From contig LNKV01000023.1 in assembly GCA_001465935.1 (NCBI GenBank), positions 248,001 to 312,000 of the forward strand: 64,000 bases of DNA, written 5' to 3'. The DNA is from Clarireedia homoeocarpa (taxonomy: Eukaryota > Ascomycota > Leotiomycetes > Helotiales > Rutstroemiaceae). Positions 55,261 through 64,000 of the stretch are shown here, in pieces. Within the stretch, counting starts at the first letter, position 1. Each line of letters begins with the position of its first letter. The position numbers and the translations under genes were made by a program. The notes beneath the pieces are model-generated. The model made no database searches. It was not told the DNA's origin and saw nothing but the letters and a program-made list of their open reading frames with translations.

Positions 55261-55614
55261 ATGTCGCCGGTGACACCAATAATCCGCCTCTCTTCACACC
55301 TATCTGGACGAATTCCTCATTCTCGGAGCACTTTTCTCACCAGAAATAGTTATTACTATCCTCCCTCGCTTGTGCAGAGACGATCCATCATTCACATCCC
55401 AAGCGAAGAATACATGAATAAAACCGAGAGCGAGCAAACGGACGAAGAAAAGCCAAATACGCGCCCTGGGAGCGAAGACAGCGGCGGTTCTACACTCTTG
55501 CACTTTTCATGCAATTATTTTGGTTTTGTTCTTCATATCGGAATATGCAACAACAGAGGGAGAGAAGGGAATCAAACGAAGAGGAGAAGGAGGAAGAAGT
55601 CGGTGCGGATGTAG
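55261..55614 (+). CDS. Hypothetical small protein, 117 aa, possible mitochondrial presequence
   Basis: Open frame preceded by a CT-rich leader (TTACTTCAATTCCTCTCC, about 55119-55136). The first ~45 residues are rich in Arg, Ser and hydrophobics and almost free of acids (LSSHLSGRIPHSRSTFLTRN), as in mitochondrial targeting sequences. Next come RRSIIHIPSEEYMNKTE, an acidic linker and a hydrophobic stretch (LHFSCNYFGFVLHIGIC) that could be one membrane segment. The end is a run of basic residues. I do not recognise it, and an unseen intron may alter the C-terminus. Confidence 0.4.
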   Translation: MSPVTPIIRLSSHLSGRIPHSRSTFLTRNSYYYPPSLVQRRSIIHIPSEEYMNKTESEQTDEEKPNTRPGSEDSGGSTLLHFSCNYFGFVLHIGICNNRGREGNQTKRRRRKKSVRM

Positions 55615-56245
55615 CGGGTGAAAGCGGAAGAGGTTGAGATGGTGCGGATATGAATATCTCGTGGTGCTAGTAAGGAGAATCGAGATAGTTGTGTGCGGGG
55701 CCAGTGTGGTTCGTTGTGGTGTGAAGTACGAGAGGATTCGGGAAGGCATGATTTGCAAAGGTACAGTAGGAATTAAAGCGAAGCGGATTTTCTTTGAGAA
55801 AATCTACGAATTTGAGTCTACAAATTCTTGTTTCGGTGAAACAACAGGACATTAAATTCCGAGCCAAATAGTTATCTGGACTGCAATTTAACGTGTATCT
55901 CCCCAGCCAAATGTTCGGTTTTCACTGAGACTACAGAGAGGCTAATGGAAAACATCCCCCTTTTTGCCGTTCTGCCGCATAAGCGAGAAGAGGTAAATGT
56001 TAGGATTTTCCGAAAACAGTTCTTACCAGCTGTACAAGTAGTCAAATTGATTTAATACAATGGAACAATTCATCGCTATCACATAGAAGAAGGAACCAAA
56101 ACCAATTAGAGGCAAATATGCTTTTCCAATATATCTTCTAGAAAGGCAACAAGGAATACGCTCAAATGCATATCAAGAATTCTAACCTTACCACAATTCC
56201 CGGCATCTCGCCTCAACAGCCTACACAGTTTTATTTTTTTTTAAT
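55615..56245. other. Intergenic DNA between the small ORF and LHS1
   Basis: No gene seen; it serves as the 3' flank of LHS1. Confidence 0.5.
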
Positions 56246-59200
56246 CTACAATTCACTATGCTTGATGTCTTCTTTCTCTCCCTTCTCCGAATTCTCCGAA
56301 TTCTCCTGCGCCCTCTTAATTGCTTCCAAGATTTGTTCTTCAGTTGGCATCTCATCATTTTCTCCAACCTTGAAAGTTGGGTTACTTGGCTCCGCCGACG
56401 CAGTCTTCGACTTCTTTTTGCTGCCCGTCTTCTTTGCGCTCTTCTTAGCTTTCGAACTAGATGTTGGCTTGCGACCCGACTTGTAAGGCTGCTTCATACT
56501 CTTCATGATGAGTTCAATGCCGATATCTTGGAGTTGCTTGGCTCGTTCGGCTATGTCTTTTACGAAGATAACAGGGTCAGATGTAGGGCCAAGTTTCTCT
56601 TGTTGCTCCATGAGCTCAGCTAACCATTTGGAGATGCTGTCGTATAATTCTTGGGGTTTGACGAGATCAGCTTCGGTGTAGACTGGCGGAGGGAGGGTTT
56701 CTTCTTCAGGAGGTGCAGTCATGGTAGATGTGGCTTCTTCTTCATCTTCAAGTCCGTCAAAATCGTCTACAGTAGCGGTGGATGATGGACTGGCGAGAGC
56801 GGCGCTTGACTTGGAAGCACTGAACGAAGAATGAGCTGCGGTGTCATTCTTGATTTGTTCTTTGATGCCAGCTATGAAAGCTTTGGTTTGTTCCAATGCG
56901 TCATTGAGAGCTTTGAGTTGTTCAGGTCGACCTGCATTCTCTTCTTTTCTCTTTTGAATAGGTGTGACAATGTCTTTCATTTCTTTGAGGCGTGATTTCA
57001 ATTCTTCACGACTAGCATCTGCGCCTCCAGAATAGATCCATTCACTTGCAGCCTTTGCCTTAGCCTCTAATTCAGATCGTTCTGTCTCAGTCGAAGCAGC
57101 TACGAAATCTTCGTTGTCGAGGAAATCTCTTGCCTTGTAGGTGAACCCTTCGAGTTGATTCAAGGCTTCCTCGCGGAGACGTCGTGATCTGTCCGAATCA
57201 TCGAAGGCAGCAATACGGTTCTTCATTCTGGTAATCTCAGTGGCTGGCAATTCTGGAATGCCCTTGAGTTTTAGCTCATACTTCAATGGGATAACAATAG
57301 TCTGCTTCTTGTTCTTCTTCTCGGTTGAATCCTTGGCTGATGGGGACGCAGACTTTGAAGAGCTCTCAGATGAAGTACTGGTAGAGGCGCTGGAGCTCGA
57401 AGTGCTGGAACTTTCAGCTGTCTCTTCACTGTCTTCTGACAATGGTGCTTGGTCCTTCTTTCCGAAACCGAATATGCCCTTGACGCTGTCAACCACGCTA
57501 CCCTTCTCAGGTTCATCAACCTCGCAATCCACAACAAACTTGAGGATTTCAACTTCACCATCAACAGGACTGAGACGAGTGGTCAATCTGACTTTGATGT
57601 CGGCATTTTCGCAGTTGTATTTGGTCTTGAGCTCGGCAACTGATTCTGTAAGGTTCTGGGTGGTGATAGCTTTCAATTCCTTCTCGGCAGAACCAGGCGA
57701 GACCTTCTCGGATGATGCAACGTGTTGGTAAAAATCAATTGTAAACTCCTCTTGGTTCTTGAACAAGTATTCTCTTTCCTCACCAAGGTTGGCTCTGGCT
57801 TCCCACAATCTTTCATGTTGCTTCTTCTTGTCAATGTTGATCCACTTGATTCCTGAAGCAAAAGAAGCTCCATCAGAGCTTCTGATCTCCTTGACTCTGA
57901 ATGAGGGACTAATTCCAGCACCTCTGAAACCAGCACCAAACACAGCAGCTTCATCGGCGTTGACATTTGTGCGGATCTTTTCTGGGTTTCCAACAATCTT
58001 CTCAAGCTCCTTTTGTACAAAAGGTGTTCTGCTTGCACCACCATGGAGAATGATGGAATCGATGTCGCTGAGCTCAAGATCACTAGCACCCAGCGCTTTC
58101 TGAAATGCCTCGCTAACGCGAGCCGTATAAGCTTCGGCCAATTTCTCGAAGTCTGCACGGCTAATCTTGTATTTGAAGTCGACATCTTCGTAAAGTCCTT
58201 CAAAACTAGCTTGAGTGTTGGCATTGGCGCTAAGAATTTGTCGTAGACGCTCTGCTTCCTTCCACAATTTAGCTGCAGCCCTTCCATGAGCCTGAACATT
58301 CTCTGCAGTAGCTGAGATCTTTTGCGCTGATGGGGATGCGACAAATTGAGCGATCATATCATCGACAATGATTGCATTCAAGGCATCACCTCCCAGTGTC
58401 CTGTCCCATCCACTTCCAATAACCTGAACTTCCTGGATCGTCTTGTTGAATTTGCCGATGTCCTTTACGGTTCGTCCTTGAAATTTCAAAACAGACACCT
58501 TTGTAGATCCAGCACCCATATCAAAAATCACATGGTATTCTGGTTTCCCGCCCTCGCTGATACTGGGGAATGTTCGAGATGTAGCATAGTTGAGACCAAC
58601 AGCCAATCCATCACTGATCAATTCCAACACTCGAAGACCAGCCAACTCTGCTGCCAGTAGAACGGCTCGCTTCTCCTCAGCAGTATAGAAAGTGGGAATG
58701 GTGAGAACGATATCCTTTACTTTGCTACCTGCCAGAGCTTCTGCGTTCTTTTGTATGCTTTGCAATTCCATGGCCAAGATCTCCTCTACCGACCAAGCCA
58801 ACTCATCTGCGGCAAAGGCACCGCTCTTGAAAGCTGCAGTACCTCTCGTTTTCTCGGCCTCCAACTGTAAAGCTGGGTGTCTAGTAGCATATTCCTGAAC
58901 AACATGGTTTTCTGTTCGCAGACCTAACAGCGGCTTGAGGTTTGGGTAAACGTCTCCTGGAAATCGTGCAGCTAAAGCTACAGCATCTGAACCGTAGACT
59001 CGCTCTGGGAATGATCCGCTAACTGGGTTTTTCGAAGGCTTGAAAGCTACGGCGGAAGTCTCTTTTCGTCGTGAGTCTTTTGTCAAGACAATTTCGAGTG
59101 GGATACCGGGTTTAACTAAAGCGGCTTTGATATATTCTGATCCCAAATCCACACCCAAGACGGCAGATGCAGCCAATGCTGTGGAACTGAACATATAAAA

Positions 59201-59269
59201 TAGACATAGTAGGGAGACGATTGGAGAAGACAACATCTTCCCCAAGGGACTCCGTGAGGAAGGAGCCAT
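56246..59269 (-). CDS. ER Hsp110/Grp170-type chaperone Lhs1, 1007 aa
   Basis: Luminal ER large Hsp70 that acts as nucleotide exchange factor for Kar2/BiP and helps translocation and folding. The open frame starts at 59356, but the ATG at 59269 gives a normal signal peptide (basic MAPSSRSPLGK, then SPIVSLLCLFYMFSSTALA). Hsp70 ATPase motifs are present: AVLGVDLGSEYIKAALVKPG, then IVLTIPTFYTAEEKRAVLL, FDMGAGSTKVSVLKF and IILHGGASRTPFVQ. Low-complexity Ser/Thr runs sit near residue ~620-660, as in the extended loop of Grp170 proteins. A helical C-terminal domain follows. The protein ends KHSEL, a variant of the HDEL retrieval signal. No intron is needed. It is divergent with the GNAT gene. Confidence 0.93.
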   Translation of the reverse strand: MAPSSRSPLGKMLSSPIVSLLCLFYMFSSTALAASAVLGVDLGSEYIKAALVKPGIPLEIVLTKDSRRKETSAVAFKPSKNPVSGSFPERVYGSDAVALAARFPGDVYPNLKPLLGLRTENHVVQEYATRHPALQLEAEKTRGTAAFKSGAFAADELAWSVEEILAMELQSIQKNAEALAGSKVKDIVLTIPTFYTAEEKRAVLLAAELAGLRVLELISDGLAVGLNYATSRTFPSISEGGKPEYHVIFDMGAGSTKVSVLKFQGRTVKDIGKFNKTIQEVQVIGSGWDRTLGGDALNAIIVDDMIAQFVASPSAQKISATAENVQAHGRAAAKLWKEAERLRQILSANANTQASFEGLYEDVDFKYKISRADFEKLAEAYTARVSEAFQKALGASDLELSDIDSIILHGGASRTPFVQKELEKIVGNPEKIRTNVNADEAAVFGAGFRGAGISPSFRVKEIRSSDGASFASGIKWINIDKKKQHERLWEARANLGEEREYLFKNQEEFTIDFYQHVASSEKVSPGSAEKELKAITTQNLTESVAELKTKYNCENADIKVRLTTRLSPVDGEVEILKFVVDCEVDEPEKGSVVDSVKGIFGFGKKDQAPLSEDSEETAESSSTSSSSASTSTSSESSSKSASPSAKDSTEKKNKKQTIVIPLKYELKLKGIPELPATEITRMKNRIAAFDDSDRSRRLREEALNQLEGFTYKARDFLDNEDFVAASTETERSELEAKAKAASEWIYSGGADASREELKSRLKEMKDIVTPIQKRKEENAGRPEQLKALNDALEQTKAFIAGIKEQIKNDTAAHSSFSASKSSAALASPSSTATVDDFDGLEDEEEATSTMTAPPEEETLPPPVYTEADLVKPQELYDSISKWLAELMEQQEKLGPTSDPVIFVKDIAERAKQLQDIGIELIMKSMKQPYKSGRKPTSSSKAKKSAKKTGSKKKSKTASAEPSNPTFKVGENDEMPTEEQILEAIKRAQENSENSEKGEKEDIKHSEL

Positions 59270-60060
59270 AATGTGCGGGTGGAATAAAATATTCGAAGAT
59301 GGCTTAACTGCTAAATGAGTGGAAGCAGACTGGAAGGACTTGGAGGGGAGGGACAAAGAAATATCTTTGAAACCTCGCCTTAATTATCCGACATAGAATC
59401 TGTCCACAATTTGGAGCCCCTCCAACCCTTGGATAATTTTATATAAATATGAATCACAATAATATGGACAGATTAACATTCACACTCTTTCTCCTCTCCT
59501 TTCTCTTCTTGGCAAGTATACTTTTGGAATAAATAGTAATTTGTATATATGTGATCCTTGTCATGTAAAAAGAGGACAGCTATGCCACAATTGATAGTTC
59601 TACGAGAAAATAGTCTAACTTTGGATAGATTAATTATTTGGCTATCACGGCTGTGTCATATCGATAAGAAGTCTTATCGAGGTCGAGCCACCGACCCACC
59701 GACCTCCGATGTCATTGGAATTTCCCCGCCATGTTTCGTCCAACATGCATATGCTCCGCCATCTATGAGTAACGGTATTTGTGGCAAATACCACTTTTCT
59801 CCATGTCTACTCGAGTAATTCTATATTCTTAACATCCCTTGCTCTGATCGATCCGATCTCACCCCATCCTTTTTGCTATGATGCATGCAACTTACCAGTA
59901 CATTTCGCTGCAAGAAACTGATTGATCCCTCCTTGCTTGGTCTCGCAAATACTTAAAGTACGGCTCTAACATCTAAAACTCTCAACTACTTCAATCAGCG
60001 CAACTTTGGATTATACTAAACACGAATACGAACCATACACAAAGAACAACAAACCACATC
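59270..60060. promoter_or_regulatory. Divergent promoter region of LHS1 and the GNAT gene
   Basis: 791 bp lie between the two starts. TATATAAATATGAATCACAA (about 59440-59460) lies on the LHS1 side, and a C/A-rich leader precedes the GNAT start. I looked for a classic CCAAT-N9-CCACG stress element and did not find one. Confidence 0.5.
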
Positions 60061-60873
60061 ATGTCCGCAACACCATTCATCCAATTCCTCGGTCCCAGCA
60101 ACCTCGACGGATATGACCGCACACGCCCCTCTACAGAGCAACCCGAGCACATCCCTAAAACCTTTCTCGACGCCATGGAAGTGCGCGAGGCCGTCTTTGT
60201 GAAGGAGCAAGGTGTCCCGCTCGAAAATGAATTCGACGCCGACGACCCCCGCGCCTGCCACTGGGTTATCTACGCCTCGGTGAACGAAACCACCGAACCC
60301 GAGATCCTCGACGACGACGGCAACATCCTGCAGCGCAAAAAGAGCCGCACCACATCTCAGCCCATCGGTACCATCCGTCTTGTTCCCTTCCCTCACCCGC
60401 CGCATCCCCAACCCGGAGGAAGATACGCAGCTGATGCTCTAGAGACCAATCCCGAACCCGAACTAACAAACACCCCGCCATTTATAGTCGATCGCGCAAC
60501 GACGTACCACGACGGTGTAGAACCATATATCAAGCTCGGACGCATCGCCGTTCTGAAGGAGTTTCGCGGCGCAGGGATATCGAAACTTCTAGCCAATGCG
60601 GCGATATCATGGGCGCAGCAAAACCCTACATATTTCAACCCGTCCGTGGCAGAGCTCGGGATGGAAAAGTTGGGAGTGTCGGGTACGGATGAGATACCGG
60701 TTTGGAAAGGCCTGATGTGCGTGCATGCGCAGGAACAAGTTGCGCCTGCGTGGGCGAAGTGGGGGTTTAAAGTTGATGATGGGATGGGGGTTTGGTGGGA
60801 GGAAGGGATTAAACATGTCGGGATGTTTTTGAGGGTTAATATTGAGCCGGCGGCAATTCCAGCGAGTATATGA
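60061..60873 (+). CDS. GNAT-family N-acetyltransferase, 270 aa
   Basis: Acetyl-CoA-dependent acetyltransferase of unknown substrate, single exon. GNAT motifs in order: an N-terminal AMEVREAVFVKEQGVPLENE (motif C-like, residues ~40-60), HWVIYAS and PIGTIRLVPF (motif D strands), then KLGRIAVLKEFRGAGISKLL (motif A, with the acetyl-CoA-binding RGAGIS). A C-terminal AWAKWGFKVDD gives the motif B region. Residues ~75-100 and ~115-145 carry insertions with acidic and Pro-rich loops. No signal peptide or membrane segment is seen. The substrate could be an amino acid, small amine or protein. Confidence 0.85.
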   Translation: MSATPFIQFLGPSNLDGYDRTRPSTEQPEHIPKTFLDAMEVREAVFVKEQGVPLENEFDADDPRACHWVIYASVNETTEPEILDDDGNILQRKKSRTTSQPIGTIRLVPFPHPPHPQPGGRYAADALETNPEPELTNTPPFIVDRATTYHDGVEPYIKLGRIAVLKEFRGAGISKLLANAAISWAQQNPTYFNPSVAELGMEKLGVSGTDEIPVWKGLMCVHAQEQVAPAWAKWGFKVDDGMGVWWEEGIKHVGMFLRVNIEPAAIPASI

Positions 60874-63866
60874 GGAAGAGGATAGGGAGGTCATTTATTG
60901 GAAGAAGGAATCTTTTTTGTGATACCCAGAGTTTATGCGATAGGAAAGTCAATTTAGTGGAGGCTGGATAGAACCTTGTTTATGACCAATGAAGTGCATT
61001 TGGACATTCAATTATACGTGGCTATTTTGGTCAATTTTCATTCTCTAAAGTGCTTCTTATTGTTTGTTTCATATTGGGATATTCAGAGCTCATTCACTCC
61101 TGCGATCTCATCTGATAGGAAAGAATCAGTGAATGCAACTCATAAGTCGTAACATCAACCCCTTCTAACGAATTACCGACAAATGAATTACCACCGATCT
61201 CTGTGTAAGAAGATAATAGCAGTATCACTATGGTGAATCGACAGGGTATGAGAATGGAGGCATATCAACGGACCATGAACACTACTGCTATATATATGTC
61301 TTGCATCTATATCAAACCTGTTTTGTATGTTTGAATTCTGCCACTGTTGGCAAGCGTAACAAGTTTCCCCTGTTATTCATAGAGCATATATGCCTAGACT
61401 CTTCCACGATCTCCTCAAAATCACTCTCGGCATTGAGCGAGCCGGCTCCTGGGTTGATGTTGAGATTGCAGTCAAGGCTGAATATAGGTTCCAGGGTTAG
61501 CAGCCTGTTGCTTGTTTATGAGAGAATGGCTGAGGGACCATATGCGGGAGTCAGGCGGGCATTGGGAATAGAACTATGCAATCGCACTGTGCGCGTGCAG
61601 GGTGAAATCGAGTGAGAGGAGGTTGGAATGCCGCATTGAGAGAAGAATAGAATATACCTCTTATTGTATGGTAGGATGATGGCAATAGCAACAGCACATA
61701 TGAGGAGAGTAGTACATGCGTTTGTTCTGGGGTTGCAGGATCCGTAGAGCCGGCAAATTAGCAGTGACATAGCCGGAAGGGTATACAAACAAGGAGCGAA
61801 AGTCCATATGTTGAGGAGTGGTAACCAATCCGCAGCTTGGTATTTCACGAGCTAAGCACGTGGGATCGGTTACAATGGAAGAGAAGCAATCTCAAGGTGT
61901 GTGTGGTATCTTGAATGACTTTTAGTCTCCACTGATTAAGTTCTTGATATATATGACTGCAATGCAATGCAATGCAATGAACTTCAAGCTGCATGTGACT
62001 CTGGCTGGTCCAAAGATATGCGCTTAATATGCGCGCATTTCAAACAAATATAGATGAGATAAATCATATTTAAAGCATTAGCGTAGCATTAATCCATAAC
62101 CGCAATACCCATACCGGAGAATAGTATTGTTGGTCGTGAAGGAAGGAAAGTACCCGCGAAAATATAATTCAAAAACGTGATCATCAGTCTGCCTTTCCAT
62201 TAGAATGACGACTTAGGAAATGCAAGATACAGAAACCCGGAATAGCATCAACCCACCCTAAGAGCTCCTTGGAACCCCTGACTTAGAGTATGTAGACCTC
62301 GGAGACAAATAGTGTAAATGGTAGTTGTAAAGGAGACTCGTGGGAAAATACCCGAGAAGCCGATCCAGAACCCGTACTCTGACCAAAGAACATGAAACTT
62401 GTTCTGTTTGCCGGACCTGAAAGCGACACCAATTGGTGCCCAGTAATCATGCAGAGATACTTATCAATCACATAATGCTTCCGTCTTGATGTTGGTGGTG
62501 TGCAACGCCACTTGCCTAGCCGATTATGTGGCCCGCCAGGAGACCGAGCTACAGCGGTGGATAGACAAGAAAAACGTTCGTATTTGTGGGAAACATGTAT
62601 TTTACCAGATGCCGTCCTAGTTCCGAGACTTTGAGAGAACGAGAACGAACAATAAGTATCTCGATTGCATGTTTATGGCCCAGGCCGACATTTGCGTGAG
62701 CCTAGTGGACATGCAATGATCTGTGGGTGAGCCCAAGGTTTCTTTCCCCCATATGTAAGCCCTCAAGTCCACTGATATAGCAACAATCACAGTGTATATC
62801 TCGCACTGCATCGTTGATTCTGGAACTTGTAAGCGGAAGGAGGTGTGGGCATCCAACAGTTGGTAATGACCACGCAGCGATGGGACTATTGGACATCGAT
62901 GCTGCGAAATATCCAACGCAATGTGAGGCTATGGATTGGTCGACACACTGTAATTATTGGCTTTTCGGAACGTATATTGACAGTCTCGGGAAGTAAAATA
63001 GCACCCTGATAGGGCCTTGGGCAGTGATATCTTAGTGCAAGCTCGCTTTTCGAAGATAGGGGGTGTCGAGATACCTATGAACTGTACGATTTCACAGATA
63101 TGTTTTAGGCCCTCCATTCCGAGTTGCGATCCATACTTGATCAATTGATGTAGGAATTCTAGCAGATAGCTCTCAAAAGCAGAAGTGCGGTGTAAACTTC
63201 TCGCGGCAGATGCGCAATATGGCAAAGTCGATCCATGTGCGTAACATTCGCACAATCTGGCCAAGGAAAGCAAGGTATCATCTCTGCGGCACTGCATCCC
63301 CCAGGCGAAGAACTGTGTAGTGTCAGAATGGCGTCGCAGGATCACCATTCTGTTCGTGTCCTCTGAGCCAGAAACTATTGATAGCTCCGAAGGACATAGA
63401 AAGATACCCCGCCATTGAGGATTATTTTATGCATCTGAACATGTAAACCCTGGTCCTGGTCCTGGTCCTGGTCCTACTCGCGCCGATCTTGAGCTACAGT
63501 AATGTTGCGCTAAGCCTGTTTGCCTGTTCGGCTTACTATAGAGAAGTCAAGCAAATACGTGCAGGCGGTGTATTTTCGGTTTCGATCAATTGGGTGAGGC
63601 TGACGACTACAGTAATCTGTAACCAGCATCTTCGAAATCTTTTTAGCGCCGCATCTAGACTGCATCTTGGTACGACATCCTTCCACCGAGTGGTGTAGTA
63701 TTGTTGATAACGCATGATGCTCGACGAACCTGTGGCGTTGATATGACTTCTGATTGGGGAGATATATGTTGCCCTCACCAGCAATGGCGTCGCCTTATGC
63801 TGCCTTGATTCAGGCTGACTTTTGCGTGCGAACTACAAGTGATGTTCGCCCGGAGGCATCTACATG
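60874..63866. other. 3-kb stretch without a convincing gene
   Basis: All frames are short. Two on the minus strand look slightly protein-like: 62929-63348 (139 codons, with Cys- and Leu-rich helical stretches) and 61516-61848 (hydrophobic, WLPLLNIWTFAPCLYTLPAM). Neither has a start, splice pattern or motif I can defend; they may be decayed gene pieces. A TGCAATGCAATGCAATG repeat lies near 61960-61978. Confidence 0.45.
63449..63475. repeat. CCTGGT hexamer repeat, 4.5 copies
   Basis: Consecutive CCTGGT units within otherwise unique sequence. Confidence 0.85.
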
Positions 63867-64000
63867 TATAAAAGGCTCACAATTTCCCCTCTCACCTGAA
63901 TCTCTGCTTGGAGAAGAATAAGATAGTCTGATACTACTCCATCTAATTTCTCTTCCATATTTCTACGACCTTCTTCAAGATCAATTGAACCTTGCTGCAA
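63867..64000 (+). promoter_or_regulatory. Promoter-like sequence at the right edge
   Basis: A TATAAAAG box at 63867-63874 is followed by a CT-rich leader (CCCCTCTCACC, CCATCTAATTTCTCTTCC) running to the window end. This is the usual look of a fungal promoter and 5' untranslated region, so a plus-strand gene probably begins just beyond 64000. Confidence 0.4.

Overview
This window looks like nuclear DNA of a filamentous ascomycete (Pezizomycotina). Genes are intron-containing. Most introns are short (about 47-180 nt) with GTRNGT-like donors, CTAAC/CTAAT branch sites where I looked, and YAG acceptors. Intergenic DNA is rich in microsatellites, and the gene content is typically fungal: Zn2Cys6 regulators, a DHA2 transporter, a GPI-anchored cupredoxin and a Cut12-like coiled-coil protein. 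A Leotiomycetes origin is plausible but is an inference I cannot test here. There are no bacterial operons, CRISPR arrays or convincing tRNA/rRNA genes.

Layout. 0.9-2.4 kb: an unrecognised gene with a possible extra acidic repeat exon. 3.3-9.4 kb: a divergent pair of a DHA2-type MFS transporter and a Zn2Cys6 regulator. 9.8-13.6 kb: a small single-pass membrane protein, then about 2 kb of microsatellites, then a small Cys/His-rich three-exon gene. 14.2-18.2 kb: a disordered orphan protein and adenine deaminase. 18.2-25.1 kb: a 6.9-kb stretch without a recognisable gene. 25.1-31.5 kb: a second Zn2Cys6 regulator and an 822-residue protein whose N-terminus resembles fungal STAND N-terminal domains. 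32.4-46.7 kb: a dense housekeeping block with UTP8 (ribosome biogenesis), ELG1 (PCNA unloading), a MAPR cytochrome-b5-like protein, ribosomal protein eS25, a GPI-anchored cupredoxin and CENP-X/MHF2. 47.6-52.8 kb: a probable spindle-pole coiled-coil protein and the mitochondrial ADP/ATP carrier. 53.1-55.6 kb: an accessory patch with a truncated relative of the first gene, a decaying minisatellite and a small putative mitochondrial ORF. 56.2-60.9 kb: the ER chaperone LHS1 and a GNAT acetyltransferase, divergently arranged. 60.9-64 kb: no convincing gene, but promoter-like sequence at the right edge.

Functionally the window is a mosaic of independent fungal genes rather than a cluster. The pairs most likely to be linked are the MFS transporter with its divergent regulator, and UTP8 with ELG1 through a shared 425-bp promoter. 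I did not find a clear undescribed multi-gene system. The most unusual items are the partial gene duplicate with its neighbouring polar minisatellite, the apparent stop-codon shift in CENP-X, the Cys/His-rich three-exon gene and the gene-empty 6.9 kb. Exon coordinates come from reading splice signals and checking reading phase by hand; no alignment or RNA evidence was available.
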